DNA of 64,000 nt from NCBI RefSeq assembly GCF_014164585.1, contig NZ_JACJFM010000004.1, positions 182,580 to 246,579 of the forward strand, read 5' to 3'. The notes below the pieces were generated by a model. That model had not been told where the DNA came from, made no database searches, and saw only the letters and a list, made by a program, of their open reading frames with translations. The position numbers and the translations under genes are program-made. The number at the start of each line of letters is the position of its first letter. Position 1 is the first letter of the stretch. The DNA is from Oceanospirillum sediminis (GTDB lineage: Bacteria; Pseudomonadota; Gammaproteobacteria; Pseudomonadales; Halomonadaceae). This document shows, in pieces, positions 1-8,117 of this stretch.

Positions 1-57
1 GCACCCCCGACATCCTGCTCCCAAAGCAGGCGCGCTACCAGACTGCGCTATATCCCG
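1..57 (-). tRNA. tRNA-Pro(TGG), 3' part cut off by window edge
   Basis: On the minus strand these bases match the first 57 bases of the complete tRNA-Pro copies at 174-250, 366-442 and 648-724: acceptor 5' side, D arm, anticodon arm with TGG, and the start of the T arm. The rest lies beyond the left edge. Base 2 differs from the other copies (c instead of a on the + strand), which would change the T-loop TTC to TGC. At a sequence end this may be an assembly error. Confidence 0.85.
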
Positions 58-78
58 ACAAGAGATATGAAGAAACAA

Positions 79-155
79 TGGGGTGAACGATGGGACTCGA
101 ACCCACGACAACCGGAATCACAATCCGGGGCTCTACCAACTGAGCTACGCTCACC
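79..155 (-). tRNA. tRNA-His(GTG), copy 1
   Basis: The minus strand reads a complete 77-base tRNA with encoded CCA. The anticodon GTG sits in GGATTGTGATTCC, and the extra 5' G faces C73 as is characteristic of tRNA-His. It is part of the repeated His-Pro unit and lies 21 bases from the partial tRNA-Pro. Confidence 0.97.
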
Positions 156-173
156 ACAAAACTCCAGAAGGAG

Positions 174-250
174 TGGTCGGGATAGAGGGATTCGAACCCC
201 CGACATCCTGCTCCCAAAGCAGGCGCGCTACCAGACTGCGCTATATCCCG
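174..250 (-). tRNA. tRNA-Pro(TGG), copy 2
   Basis: A complete 77-base tRNA on the minus strand with encoded CCA. The acceptor stem CGGGATA pairs with TATCCCG and the anticodon loop CTTTGGGAG gives TGG. Its sequence matches the other complete proline copies. Confidence 0.97.
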
Positions 251-271
251 ACAAGAGATATGAAGAAACAA

Positions 272-348
272 TGGGGTGAACGATGGGGCTCGAACCCACG
301 ACAACCGGAATCACAATCCGGGGCTCTACCAACTGAGCTACGCTCACC
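272..348 (-). tRNA. tRNA-His(GTG), copy 2
   Basis: A complete 77-base tRNA-His with encoded CCA. It matches copies 1 and 3 except for one T-loop base (C instead of T at the end of the loop, + strand position 288). The 21-base spacer to the next tRNA-Pro (251-271) is identical to the spacer at 58-78. Confidence 0.97.
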
Positions 349-365
349 ACAAAAACTCTGGAGAA

Positions 366-442
366 TGGTCGGGATAGAGGGATTCGAACCCCCGACATCC
401 TGCTCCCAAAGCAGGCGCGCTACCAGACTGCGCTATATCCCG
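366..442 (-). tRNA. tRNA-Pro(TGG), copy 3
   Basis: A complete 77-base tRNA-Pro(TGG) with encoded CCA, identical in its readable features to copy 2. Its downstream spacer differs from those of copies 1 and 2, so this is the less recently duplicated end of the array. Confidence 0.97.
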
Positions 443-463
443 ACAACTACAAAACAAGCAAAC

Positions 464-540
464 TGGGGTGAACGATGGGACTCGAACCCACGACAACCGG
501 AATCACAATCCGGGGCTCTACCAACTGAGCTACGCTCACC
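464..540 (-). tRNA. tRNA-His(GTG), copy 3
   Basis: A complete 77-base tRNA-His(GTG) with encoded CCA, matching copy 1. It follows tRNA-Arg in the transcript, which recalls the argX-hisR order of enterobacterial tRNA operons. Confidence 0.97.
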
Positions 541-556
541 AGCAAAAAACTATAAA

Positions 557-633
557 TGGCGCGCCCAGCAGGACTCGAACCTGCAACCTACGGCTTAGAA
601 GGCCGTTGCTCTATCCAGTTGAGCTATAGGCGC
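557..633 (-). tRNA. tRNA-Arg(TCT)
   Basis: A complete 77-base tRNA on the minus strand with encoded CCA. The anticodon TCT lies in GGCCTTCTAAGCC, and the acceptor stem GCGCCTA pairs with TGGGCGC including one T-G pair. It is the only arginine tRNA of the cluster and reads rare AGA codons. Confidence 0.97.
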
Positions 634-647
634 CCACAAAGTTCGGA

Positions 648-724
648 TGGTCGGGATAGAGGGATTCGAACCCCCGACATCCTGCTCCCAAAGCAGGCGC
701 GCTACCAGACTGCGCTATATCCCG
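648..724 (-). tRNA. tRNA-Pro(TGG), copy 4, first gene of the operon
   Basis: A complete 77-base tRNA-Pro(TGG) with encoded CCA. It is the promoter-proximal member of the minus-strand tRNA operon; the promoter lies about 55 bases upstream at 779-807. Confidence 0.97.
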
Positions 725-778
725 AAAATCTTTGCTTGTTAACCGACTCCCAGAGAAGCCGTCTCAACATGGCGACGC

Positions 779-807
779 ATTCTATACACACACTAAAACA
801 TAGTCAA
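779..807 (-). promoter_or_regulatory. sigma-70 promoter of the tRNA operon
   Basis: The minus strand shows TTGACT, a 17-base spacer and TAGAAT, close to the sigma-70 consensus, followed by a GC-rich stretch (GCGTCGCC). A GC-rich discriminator is typical of stable-RNA promoters under stringent control. The regulation is inferred. Confidence 0.8.
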
Positions 808-953
808 CACTATTTTATATATTTTTTTAATTTTTTCATTTAGATACAACACCTTATCATAGAATATTCCCCGAAACGCTTCATCGTGCGACAATATACC
901 CCCAAAATTGTAACCATTTACGACTGAACTATCGGCAGGAGCAACCCAGAACG

Positions 954-1823
954 ATGAGCGCCAATATTATTGATGGCAAACAGATCGCTGAAAACGTACG
1001 CAACAATGTGGCATCCGCAGTAGAAAAGCGCAAAGCCGAAGGTTTACGGGTTCCCGGACTGGCAGTGGTGCTTGTCGGAAATGATCCGGCTTCTGAAGTA
1101 TATGTTCGCAATAAGAAGATGGATTGCGAGAAAGCAGGCTTCCGCTCTTTTTCATATGACCTGAAAGCAGATACCACTCAGGAACAGCTTCTGAAACTGG
1201 TCGATGAACTGAATGAGAAACCGGAAGTGGATGGCATTCTTGTTCAGCTGCCTTTACCTGAGCATCTGGATGCCAATCTGATTCTGGAACGCATCAAGCC
1301 TCATAAAGATGTTGATGGTTTCCATCCATATAATCTGGGCCGCCTTGCACAACGCCTGCCTGCGTTACGCCCCTGCACTCCCAAAGGCATCATTACTCTG
1401 CTGGAAAGCACAGGAGAAAAAATCCGGGGTATGAATGCAACTATTGTTGGTGCTTCTAACATCGTTGGCCGCCCAATGGCAATGGAACTTTTACTGGCTG
1501 GATGCACCGTCACCGTTACGCACAGATTCACCCAGGATCTTCCGGGTACTCTTGCTAATGCTGATATTGTGGTTGTTGCTGTAGGTAAGCCGGGCTTAGT
1601 GAAAGGAGAATGGATTAAAGAAGGAGCCATTGTCATTGATGTAGGCATTAACCGCCTGGAAAATGGCAAGCTGGTTGGCGACGTAGACTATGATATTGCA
1701 GCAGAGCGTGCCGGATGGATTACCCCTGTACCAGGAGGCGTAGGCCCTATGACCCGAGCAGCTCTGCTTGAAAATACCCTGCAAGCAGCTGAAAACCATG
1801 ATATTTCTTTAAACCAGGGCTAA
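954..1823 (+). CDS. folD: Bifunctional methylenetetrahydrofolate dehydrogenase/cyclohydrolase FolD
   Basis: This cytosolic enzyme interconverts 5,10-methylene-, methenyl- and 10-formyl-tetrahydrofolate with NADP, supplying one-carbon units for purines and formyl-Met. The 289-residue length is normal for FolD. Visible signatures are the catalytic YVRNK (Tyr50, Lys54), VDGFHP, PCTPKG, the nucleotide-binding GASNIVGRP and the C-terminal [16 protein letters not shown] lies 12 bases before the ATG, a slightly long spacing. It is transcribed divergently from the tRNA operon and appears to be a single gene. Confidence 0.97.
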   Translation: MSANIIDGKQIAENVRNNVASAVEKRKAEGLRVPGLAVVLVGNDPASEVYVRNKKMDCEKAGFRSFSYDLKADTTQEQLLKLVDELNEKPEVDGILVQLPLPEHLDANLILERIKPHKDVDGFHPYNLGRLAQRLPALRPCTPKGIITLLESTGEKIRGMNATIVGASNIVGRPMAMELLLAGCTVTVTHRFTQDLPGTLANADIVVVAVGKPGLVKGEWIKEGAIVIDVGINRLENGKLVGDVDYDIAAERAGWITPVPGGVGPMTRAALLENTLQAAENHDISLNQG

Positions 1824-1936
1824 AAGCCCGAAAACACAGTACAAAACGTTACATTATTCATTAACCTGACAGCTTAAGCTTCATTCAGACCAGCCGTTAA
1901 CTGATACTGCAGATCTGCAAAAACAGGAGAATGACG

Positions 1937-2128
1937 ATGGACGTATCAAGCGCTGCCAATAGTGCGGCCAGACAAGACCCTTTACTGGGAGTTCAGATTA
2001 AGCTGTTCAAGTCCGCACAGGACAATGCGCAAAGTACTATGGAAACCCTTCTGGGTTCAATTAATACTGTGCAGCCAGCTCAATCCGTCGAACCACACCT
2101 GGGTAACAAAATAGATACCCGTGCCTGA
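1937..2128 (+). CDS. YjfB-like putative motility protein (63 aa)
   Basis: A 63-residue protein beginning MDVSSAANSAA, the N-terminal pattern of the small YjfB family annotated as putative motility proteins. The biochemical role of that family is not established. An ATG at 1931 is also in frame, but AGGAGA at 1925-1930 would abut it; the ATG at 1937 has proper spacing and fits the family start. There is no signal peptide or membrane segment. It stands alone downstream of folD and ends at a bidirectional hairpin. Confidence 0.7.
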   Translation: MDVSSAANSAARQDPLLGVQIKLFKSAQDNAQSTMETLLGSINTVQPAQSVEPHLGNKIDTRA

Positions 2129-2142
2129 TTGGCAACTGCACC

Positions 2143-2168
2143 GACTGTGGGGAGGCCTCCCCACAGTC
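2143..2168. terminator. Perfect 26-base palindrome between convergent genes
   Basis: GACTGTGGGGAGG followed by its exact complement forms a very stable GC-rich hairpin. It lies between the YjfB-like gene and the convergent binding-protein gene and probably ends both transcripts. There is no clear T-run on either side. Confidence 0.65.
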
Positions 2169-2172
2169 TCTG

Positions 2173-3354
2173 CTACGGCCTGACAACTTTCCACTGTCCA
2201 TCAATAATTTCAAGCATCATAAATGATAACGAGCTGAGACCTAAATGGTCAGAGCTATTCATATTCACCAGACCTGCAGTACCGACGTAGTTTGCCGTAC
2301 GCTCCAGCGCATCCCGAATCCGGACGCGTCTGGTTGTACCTGTATTTTCCAGAGCCCTTATCGTTAACATCAATGCATCATAAGCATAACCACCGAATGC
2401 CGATGGTCTCTCAAGAAAAACTTCCTGATAACGGTTAATGTAACTGAGCAGAATATCTTTTTGCTCATCACCGTCAGGTAATTGCTCAGCGATCAGTATC
2501 GCCGGTGCAGGAAAACGAACCCTGTCTGCAGCCCGGCCCGCAAGCTCAATATAACGCTCCGATGCCACACCGTGAGACTGATAAAGAGGCAGCCCAATAC
2601 CTGCATCCCTGAAGGCTTTCGTCACAATTACAGCCCCTCTCCCCGAATCAAAATTAACTACAGCATCAAGATCTGTTCTATTCCGCAACTGACTCAGTTT
2701 ATGCCCAAGCTCTTCAGCACCAGCCTGATAAACAATCTCTTCGGCAAGTTCGAGCCCGTATTTCTCCAGTACACTTCTCGATTGAATTCGACCGGAGCGC
2801 CCAAAGCCTCCTGAGCTATAAATCAGAGCAACACGCCTTAAACCTCGTTGACTGATATCATAGAAAATCTTTTCTGCTGCATTCCGGTCAGTATGAGGCG
2901 TCTTAAACACCCACTTCTTTACCGGCTCTGTAATCGCTACAGAAGCCGCCAGGGAGATATATGGTATTTTTGCCCTCTCAACCAAAGGAATAACCGCCAG
3001 AGAGCTACCTGAGGTACTTCCCCCGATCAACAAGTGAACCTGATCGGTTTCTATCAACTGTATAACTTTCTCCCTGGCAATCAATGCTTTGCCTTCTGTA
3101 TCGTAAGCAATCAGTTTCAGCGGCCTGCCAATCACTCCCCCGGCACGATTAATTTCATCCACATATAACTGAAGCGTATTCATTGCAGGCTGCCCCAGAA
3201 ACGCAGCTTCGCCTGTCAAGGCAAGGAATACACCGATCTTAACAGGCCCGGTATCCTTTGCTTCATCTCCGGGCCAGATATCTCCGGCCACACAAACACT
3301 GCTTCCTCCCCACAAGACAGATAACACACCCAATATCAGGCGAATCCATTTCAT
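2173..3354 (-). CDS. ABC-type branched-chain amino-acid-like periplasmic binding protein (LIV family)
   Basis: A 393-residue exported protein. The signal peptide MKWIRLILGVLSVLWGG is followed by the family opening VKIGVFLALTGEAAFLGQP and the two-lobed type I periplasmic binding fold (INRAGGVIGRPLKLI, LIGGSTSGSS, AYDALMLTIRAL). The ATG at 3354 is chosen because it starts the signal peptide and is preceded by GGAG; an upstream in-frame start at 3405 would add residues that do not fit. The ligand is not predictable: family members bind branched-chain amino acids, amides, urea or aromatics. No ABC permease or ATPase lies nearby, so it may serve a transporter encoded elsewhere or a sensory system. 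Confidence 0.88.
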   Translation of the reverse strand: MKWIRLILGVLSVLWGGSSVCVAGDIWPGDEAKDTGPVKIGVFLALTGEAAFLGQPAMNTLQLYVDEINRAGGVIGRPLKLIAYDTEGKALIAREKVIQLIETDQVHLLIGGSTSGSSLAVIPLVERAKIPYISLAASVAITEPVKKWVFKTPHTDRNAAEKIFYDISQRGLRRVALIYSSGGFGRSGRIQSRSVLEKYGLELAEEIVYQAGAEELGHKLSQLRNRTDLDAVVNFDSGRGAVIVTKAFRDAGIGLPLYQSHGVASERYIELAGRAADRVRFPAPAILIAEQLPDGDEQKDILLSYINRYQEVFLERPSAFGGYAYDALMLTIRALENTGTTRRVRIRDALERTANYVGTAGLVNMNSSDHLGLSSLSFMMLEIIDGQWKVVRP

Positions 3355-3689
3355 TACCACACTCCAGAAAACATCAGCACAAGATATGCACAGTACCGAA
3401 TACAAAAATGATAAAAATTAGCGATAAGTCGAAACAAGCGCGGAATATAAGATTTTTATTTAATCAATCTCAAACAAGAAATATTACTAATTTAAAAGCA
3501 TCGATAAAACACCTGATAAAGACCAGAAAAATTTAATAGTTATAAGGACGTAACTTCACAGACTGAAAACAGCCATCACTTTGAATCTATAAACTGTGGA
3601 ATAACAATCCTGCTTGTTAGCACAACAGACTAGACTTACAATCGAAGAATAATCATTCTTATACAACAAATGATACAAAAAACAGAGCC
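3355..3689. other. AT-rich intergenic region upstream of paaX and the binding protein
   Basis: A 335-base divergent intergenic stretch. It must carry the promoters of both flanking genes, but I find no strong sigma-70 pair and no clear operator. A small open frame here shows no coding features. Confidence 0.5.
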
Positions 3690-4610
3690 ATGCCAGAAAA
3701 TCGTGCCGTACAACAGTTAACAGAAGAGTTTTGCCAGCAACGACCTATTCGTGCAGGCTCACTGATCATCACAGTATATGGAGACTCCATTGCACCACGC
3801 GGAGGAACAGTCTGGCTGGGCAGTCTGATCAATATTCTTGAACCCCTGGGTCTCAACCAACGCCTGATCAGGACCTCTGTTTTCCGACTCGCCAAAGAAG
3901 AGTGGCTGACATCAGAGCAAGTAGGCCGCCGTAGTTACTACAGCCTGACAGGCTCAGGACGCAGGCGCTTTGAAAAAGCATTTAAGCGGGTTTACGCACC
4001 TGTACTGCCTGACTGGGATGGTCGTTGGTGCATTGTACTGGCCAACCAGATTGACCAGGATTTGCGTAAGCCTGTTAAAGAAGAGCTGGGCTGGCTGGGT
4101 TTTGGCAATATTTCCCCCGGAGTTTTTGCTCATCCAATGGCAGATATGGCAGAACTGCGCACCACTCTGAAAGATATCAACGCTCTGGATGATGCCATTA
4201 TTTTTGAAACCACCCAACAGGAACTGGTCAGCAGTCGCCCCTTACGTTTGCTGGTTAAAGATTGCTGGAATCTTGATGAGTTATCTGAAAGCTATCGTCT
4301 GTTTCTGAATAAATTCCGCCCTATCTGGAATGAACTCAAAAATGAGGATTATCTGGATCCAGAAGACTGCTTTCTGGTGCGAACACTTCTGATTCATGAG
4401 TACCGGCGGGTTCTGTTACGAGACCCTCAGCTTCCTGAAGAACTGCTACCCAGTGACTGGGAAGGCACTGCTGCCCGCTTACTTTGCAGAAACCTCTATC
4501 GGTTAGTGACCAGCAATACCGAACAACATTTATCTGTCTGCCTTGAAACAGCAGAAGGCCCTCTGCCTGATGCTTCACCATCATTCTACAAACGGTTTGG
4601 CGGTCTTTAA
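3690..4610 (+). CDS. paaX: PaaX-family transcriptional repressor
   Basis: PaaX represses phenylacetate catabolism genes and is released by phenylacetyl-CoA. This 306-residue protein has the family layout: an N-terminal winged helix with the hallmark SLIITVYGDSIAPRGGTVWL and GLNQRLIRTSVFRLAKEEWL, a central PaaX domain (WCIVLANQ, LRKPVKEELGWLGFG) and a C-terminal helical domain (LLIHEYRRVLLRDPQLP). The Shine-Dalgarno is weak. None of the usual paa genes lies in the window; instead a ferredoxin reductase, DUF2889 protein and thiolase-like protein follow in the same direction. The regulated pathway is therefore uncertain. Confidence 0.88.
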   Translation: MPENRAVQQLTEEFCQQRPIRAGSLIITVYGDSIAPRGGTVWLGSLINILEPLGLNQRLIRTSVFRLAKEEWLTSEQVGRRSYYSLTGSGRRRFEKAFKRVYAPVLPDWDGRWCIVLANQIDQDLRKPVKEELGWLGFGNISPGVFAHPMADMAELRTTLKDINALDDAIIFETTQQELVSSRPLRLLVKDCWNLDELSESYRLFLNKFRPIWNELKNEDYLDPEDCFLVRTLLIHEYRRVLLRDPQLPEELLPSDWEGTAARLLCRNLYRLVTSNTEQHLSVCLETAEGPLPDASPSFYKRFGGL

Positions 4611-4633
4611 CTCTGCCGACTCAGGGAGAAGCT

Positions 4634-5938
4634 ATGTCTCTGACAATTGCAATTATCGGTAGCGGCCCCAGCGGCTTCTACCTGGCTGAAATTCTATCCA
4701 GAAAACTACCTGAGAGCTGGATTGACATTATTGAGCGCCTGCCAGTTCCTTATGGACTGGTAAGAGCCGGTGTTGCACCAGATCATATCGGCACAAAAAA
4801 TACAATACGTCAGTTCGAGCGCACCCTGAATAACGAACGTATTCGTTTTATTGGTAATCTGGAGCTAGGAAAAGACCTGAGCTATGAGGAGCTGAAAAGC
4901 AACTATGACAGAGTTATTCTGGCAACAGGTGCCTATAAAGACAGGAAGCTGAACATCCCGGGAACAGATTGTGAAGGAATATTTGGTTCAGCTCAGTTCA
5001 CAGGTTGGTATAACGGTCATCCGGATCATGCCGGTTTATCTCCGGAACTCAGCGGCCGCACAGCAGTGATCATCGGGAACGGCAATGTCGCACTTGATAT
5101 TGCCAGAATATTGGCCAAAACGGAGCAAGAATTAATCGAAGCAGATATTCCAGCCCATGCCAGAAATACTTTGACCCACACCCATTTCAGTGACATCTGG
5201 ATAGTCGGGCGCCGAGGGCCTGCCGAAGCCAGCTTTACTCCTTACGAACTGGAAGAGCTGGGACAACTTCATCAGTGCACACCACTCACCAATGATGACA
5301 TTCCGGACACACCGTCGGAAAATACTGATCCCAGAGAAGCACGCAGCAAACAAAAAAATCTGGAAGTATTGCAAAGTTTTGCAACCAATAAAGCAGATAA
5401 ACCCGTCAGACTGCATTTCCTGTTTAATCATACACCAGTTCGTGTGATTTCTGCTCAGGGCAGAATTAATGAACTTGAATTTCAGTCGACAGATCAATCT
5501 GAAGACGGCGAAAACCTCAGACTTCCGACAGACATTCTGATCACCGCTATTGGCTATCACAGCGAAATGATTCCTGGCATCCCATGGGATACAGAGAAAA
5601 ATACTATAAAAAATCAGGATGGCTATGTTGAGCCCGGAGTATATACCTCGGGCTGGTGTAAACGAGGCCCCAACGGTGTCATACCCGCGAATAAGGCTGA
5701 TGCACTGTCAGTGGCTAAACGCTTACTGGCAGATCTGGAAGAACAAGCAGTCACTGACAGCAGACCGGGACCTGAAGCTCTGGACAAACTGATTAAGGAA
5801 CGAGGTATACCAATCATCAGCAAAGCAGACTGGTTCAGGATAGATCAGGAAGAAATAGCCCGAGCCGATTCAACCAGACCAAGAGAGAAGTTTATCTCTC
5901 TGGATGAAATACACTCTTTTTTACAATCAGTTAGCTGA
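4634..5938 (+). CDS. Adrenodoxin-reductase-like ferredoxin--NADP reductase (FprA type)
   Basis: A 434-residue soluble flavoprotein predicted to pass electrons between NADPH and a ferredoxin. It shows the N-terminal FAD motif IAIIGSGPSGFYLAEIL, the family-specific RAGVAPDHIGTKNTIRQFERTL region, the NADP motif VIIGNGNVALDIARIL and a late TAIGYHS. This is the glutathione-reductase-like (mycobacterial FprA/adrenodoxin reductase) class, not the plant-type Fpr. It starts 23 bases after paaX behind GGGAGAAGCT, so it is probably co-transcribed. No ferredoxin gene is adjacent; the partner is unknown. Confidence 0.9.
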   Translation: MSLTIAIIGSGPSGFYLAEILSRKLPESWIDIIERLPVPYGLVRAGVAPDHIGTKNTIRQFERTLNNERIRFIGNLELGKDLSYEELKSNYDRVILATGAYKDRKLNIPGTDCEGIFGSAQFTGWYNGHPDHAGLSPELSGRTAVIIGNGNVALDIARILAKTEQELIEADIPAHARNTLTHTHFSDIWIVGRRGPAEASFTPYELEELGQLHQCTPLTNDDIPDTPSENTDPREARSKQKNLEVLQSFATNKADKPVRLHFLFNHTPVRVISAQGRINELEFQSTDQSEDGENLRLPTDILITAIGYHSEMIPGIPWDTEKNTIKNQDGYVEPGVYTSGWCKRGPNGVIPANKADALSVAKRLLADLEEQAVTDSRPGPEALDKLIKERGIPIISKADWFRIDQEEIARADSTRPREKFISLDEIHSFLQSVS

Positions 5939-6076
5939 ACAATCCCTTATCTGTAAAACTGATGTTTGTCATGATTCAGGATCATTGCGACAAACATCGG
6001 CTTTTAAGTATTATCCGCCAGATCAGGATATTCATTTCCCGAACCCTATACTGTTTATCTCTCTGCGGAACAAGAT

Positions 6077-6643
6077 ATGCCTTTAACTACCAGAAACGAA
6101 CGCCAGCTACTACACACCAGAACAGTCACCTGTCGGGCATGGTCAAGACATGACGGACTATGGGATATTGAAGGCCATATGACAGATATAAAAACAACGG
6201 ATGTCGCTAACCAGGACAGAGGCGGGGTTATTCAGGCAGGAGAACCCATCCATGAAATGTGGCTGCGCATCACCATAGATCTTGATATGACCATTCATGA
6301 TGCTGAAGCCAGTACTGACTATGCGCCATTCAATCTGTGCCAGAATATCACTTCAGCTTATAAAAAACTGATAGGACTAAAAATAGGCCCCGGATGGAAC
6401 AAAAAAGTTAAAACACTGCTTGGACAAAGCAAAGGATGCACCCATCACACAGAATTATTAGGCCCTATGGCAACGACAGCATTTCAGGCCCTGTATCAGA
6501 AACTGAAAGCCAGAGAAGAAAAAAATGATAGCCCTCCGAGAATTATGAATACCTGCCATGCCCTGGCCAGCCATAGCCCTGTAGCCAAACGTCTATGGCC
6601 TGATCATGCAGACAAAGAAGATAAATCCTCTCAGGCCTCATAA
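6077..6643 (+). CDS. DUF2889 family protein
   Basis: A 188-residue soluble protein with the DUF2889 pattern: an N-terminal LHTRTVTCRAWSRHDGLWDIEGHM, a central beta segment (HEMWLRITIDLDMTIHDAEA) and a cysteine/histidine motif GCTHHTELLGPMATTAFQAL. The function is not established. Such genes are often annotated near aromatic or acyl-CoA catabolism genes, which fits the PaaX context. It starts 138 bases after the reductase with a weak GGAA. Confidence 0.8.
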   Translation: MPLTTRNERQLLHTRTVTCRAWSRHDGLWDIEGHMTDIKTTDVANQDRGGVIQAGEPIHEMWLRITIDLDMTIHDAEASTDYAPFNLCQNITSAYKKLIGLKIGPGWNKKVKTLLGQSKGCTHHTELLGPMATTAFQALYQKLKAREEKNDSPPRIMNTCHALASHSPVAKRLWPDHADKEDKSSQAS

Positions 6644-6802
6644 TATTATAACCCCCCGGATCAAAAATGCTTTGCAAAATAACTCGCAACGCTCTGCCTG
6701 CAGGCCGGGACATATCAATATTTTTATCTGGATCCGGCTGTCTGCACAATAATAAAATCAGCCAGTAAAGAATAATTAAAAACAACAACTCGGAACGACG
6801 TT

Positions 6803-7849
6803 ATGGCAAATGGCATTATTATCAGCGCTCAGCGCAATATTGATCAGGCCGGAGACATCAGTGCCAGCCTGAATATTCTGGAACAGGCCAGAGAGGCTGG
6901 CTTAAAACAGGCCAGCCTGAGTATAGATCCCCTGAGCACCGACTGGAACAGCCCTCTGGAAGAAGGACATTTCAGGAGCGGCTGTGGACCAATTGAGGCT
7001 CTGGCTGTTGCGAACCGTATGATCAGTCAGTCTGAAGCCGATGTTGTCGCTATCCGGGGGCGTGATTACCTGAAATCAGAATACAGCCGCGAAGAACGTC
7101 ATCAGCTTATGACTATCTATGAAGATGATATCAGCATCCCGGAAGCTTATACCCAGCTCACACGCCACTTCTGCAGATTGCAGGGACTGTCAGAACAAGA
7201 GTTTATAAATCTGAGAGATCAGATTTTTCAGAACCTGAGCAGAACCGCTGAACAACAGGGCATCAGTCTGCCGGATCAACGCTGGTTCACCCCTTTAACA
7301 GATCTGTTCAGGGGCGTGGATTGCGCAAATCCGGGCATTGATTTTGATGGCATCCTGATTGTTGCCCACCCTGATATTGTAAACAGTCTGGAAACCAGTA
7401 TGCCCCCTGTCAAAGTCTGCGGCACAGGTATAGGTATCGCTGATCAGGATGGTCCTCACTATACACAAACCCTGGCGGAATACCACGCACTGGAAAAAGC
7501 ACTGCATTATGCCAGTATTCAATCTGGTATCGATTTATGCCAGAGCATCAGGTCCCCGGAAGTATTACTGGATGCCTATACCTGTTACCCCGTAGTACCA
7601 CTGGCCCTATTGATAATTTCCGGAGCAGCCACGACCCCTGAAGCCATTTCAGAGTTTCTGGCAACCAGACCTCTTACCCAGACAGGAGGCATGAACCTGG
7701 CTCGCGCACCATGGAACAATCCGGCCCTGAACGGTTTGATAGCCATGTGCGAAGCTTTACAGCAAGCGCCAGGTCAGACAGGTATCGTACATGGCAATGG
7801 CGGCCTGGGATACAAGCAGGGTCTGGCGGTGCTTTCTTCAAACGTCTGA
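6803..7849 (+). CDS. Divergent thiolase-like protein (acetyl-CoA acetyltransferase family)
   Basis: A 348-residue protein with weak but repeated thiolase signs: HFRSGCGPIEALAVANRMI resembles the segment carrying the acyl-accepting cysteine, DAYTCYPVVPLALL resembles the family DLYSCFP segment, and TGGMNLARAPWNNPALN with HGNGGLGYKQG resembles the C-terminal catalytic loop. It is shorter than the roughly 400-500 residues of ordinary family members, and the usual GHP and CxG motifs are not clear. It may be a non-catalytic or specialised thiolase. It follows paaX, the reductase and DUF2889, probably as the last gene, and ends before a large palindrome. Confidence 0.6.
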   Translation: MANGIIISAQRNIDQAGDISASLNILEQAREAGLKQASLSIDPLSTDWNSPLEEGHFRSGCGPIEALAVANRMISQSEADVVAIRGRDYLKSEYSREERHQLMTIYEDDISIPEAYTQLTRHFCRLQGLSEQEFINLRDQIFQNLSRTAEQQGISLPDQRWFTPLTDLFRGVDCANPGIDFDGILIVAHPDIVNSLETSMPPVKVCGTGIGIADQDGPHYTQTLAEYHALEKALHYASIQSGIDLCQSIRSPEVLLDAYTCYPVVPLALLIISGAATTPEAISEFLATRPLTQTGGMNLARAPWNNPALNGLIAMCEALQQAPGQTGIVHGNGGLGYKQGLAVLSSNV

Positions 7850-7876
7850 TACTTTTTATCATTATATTCCTATCGC

Positions 7877-7916
7877 CAGATACCGGTATCAGTTTTTAAA
7901 CTGATACCGGTATCTG
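7877..7916. repeat. 40-base near-perfect palindrome with 16-base arms
   Basis: CAGATACCGGTATCAG, a TTTTTAAA loop, then the exact complement. Each arm is itself internally symmetric (GATACCGGTATC). It follows the thiolase-like gene and may end its transcript, but the U-tract is in the loop rather than after the stem. A related CGGTATCTG/CAGATACCG hairpin occurs at 32633-32658. Confidence 0.7.
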
Positions 7917-8117
7917 CCCGAATATTTCTGCCCCGTTACCATCTCTTCAGGCCTGTACAATATGAGCCCATGATTGCATCCATGCTACAGAGCAAGCCTT
8001 TAATCTGAACTTACAATCGGACATAAATACATTACCTGCCAGCAATAAAAAAACCCTGTTGAAACAAAGGTTAAAGGAGTAGTCTACAAAGTGTAAAACC
8101 ATACAGGGAATAGTGAA

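Noticed and set aside
1-724. Regular repeats resembling a CRISPR array, and several long open frames across them
   Set aside because: The repeats are complete tRNA-Pro and tRNA-His genes with a 192-193-base period; the open frames are tRNA sequence read as protein.
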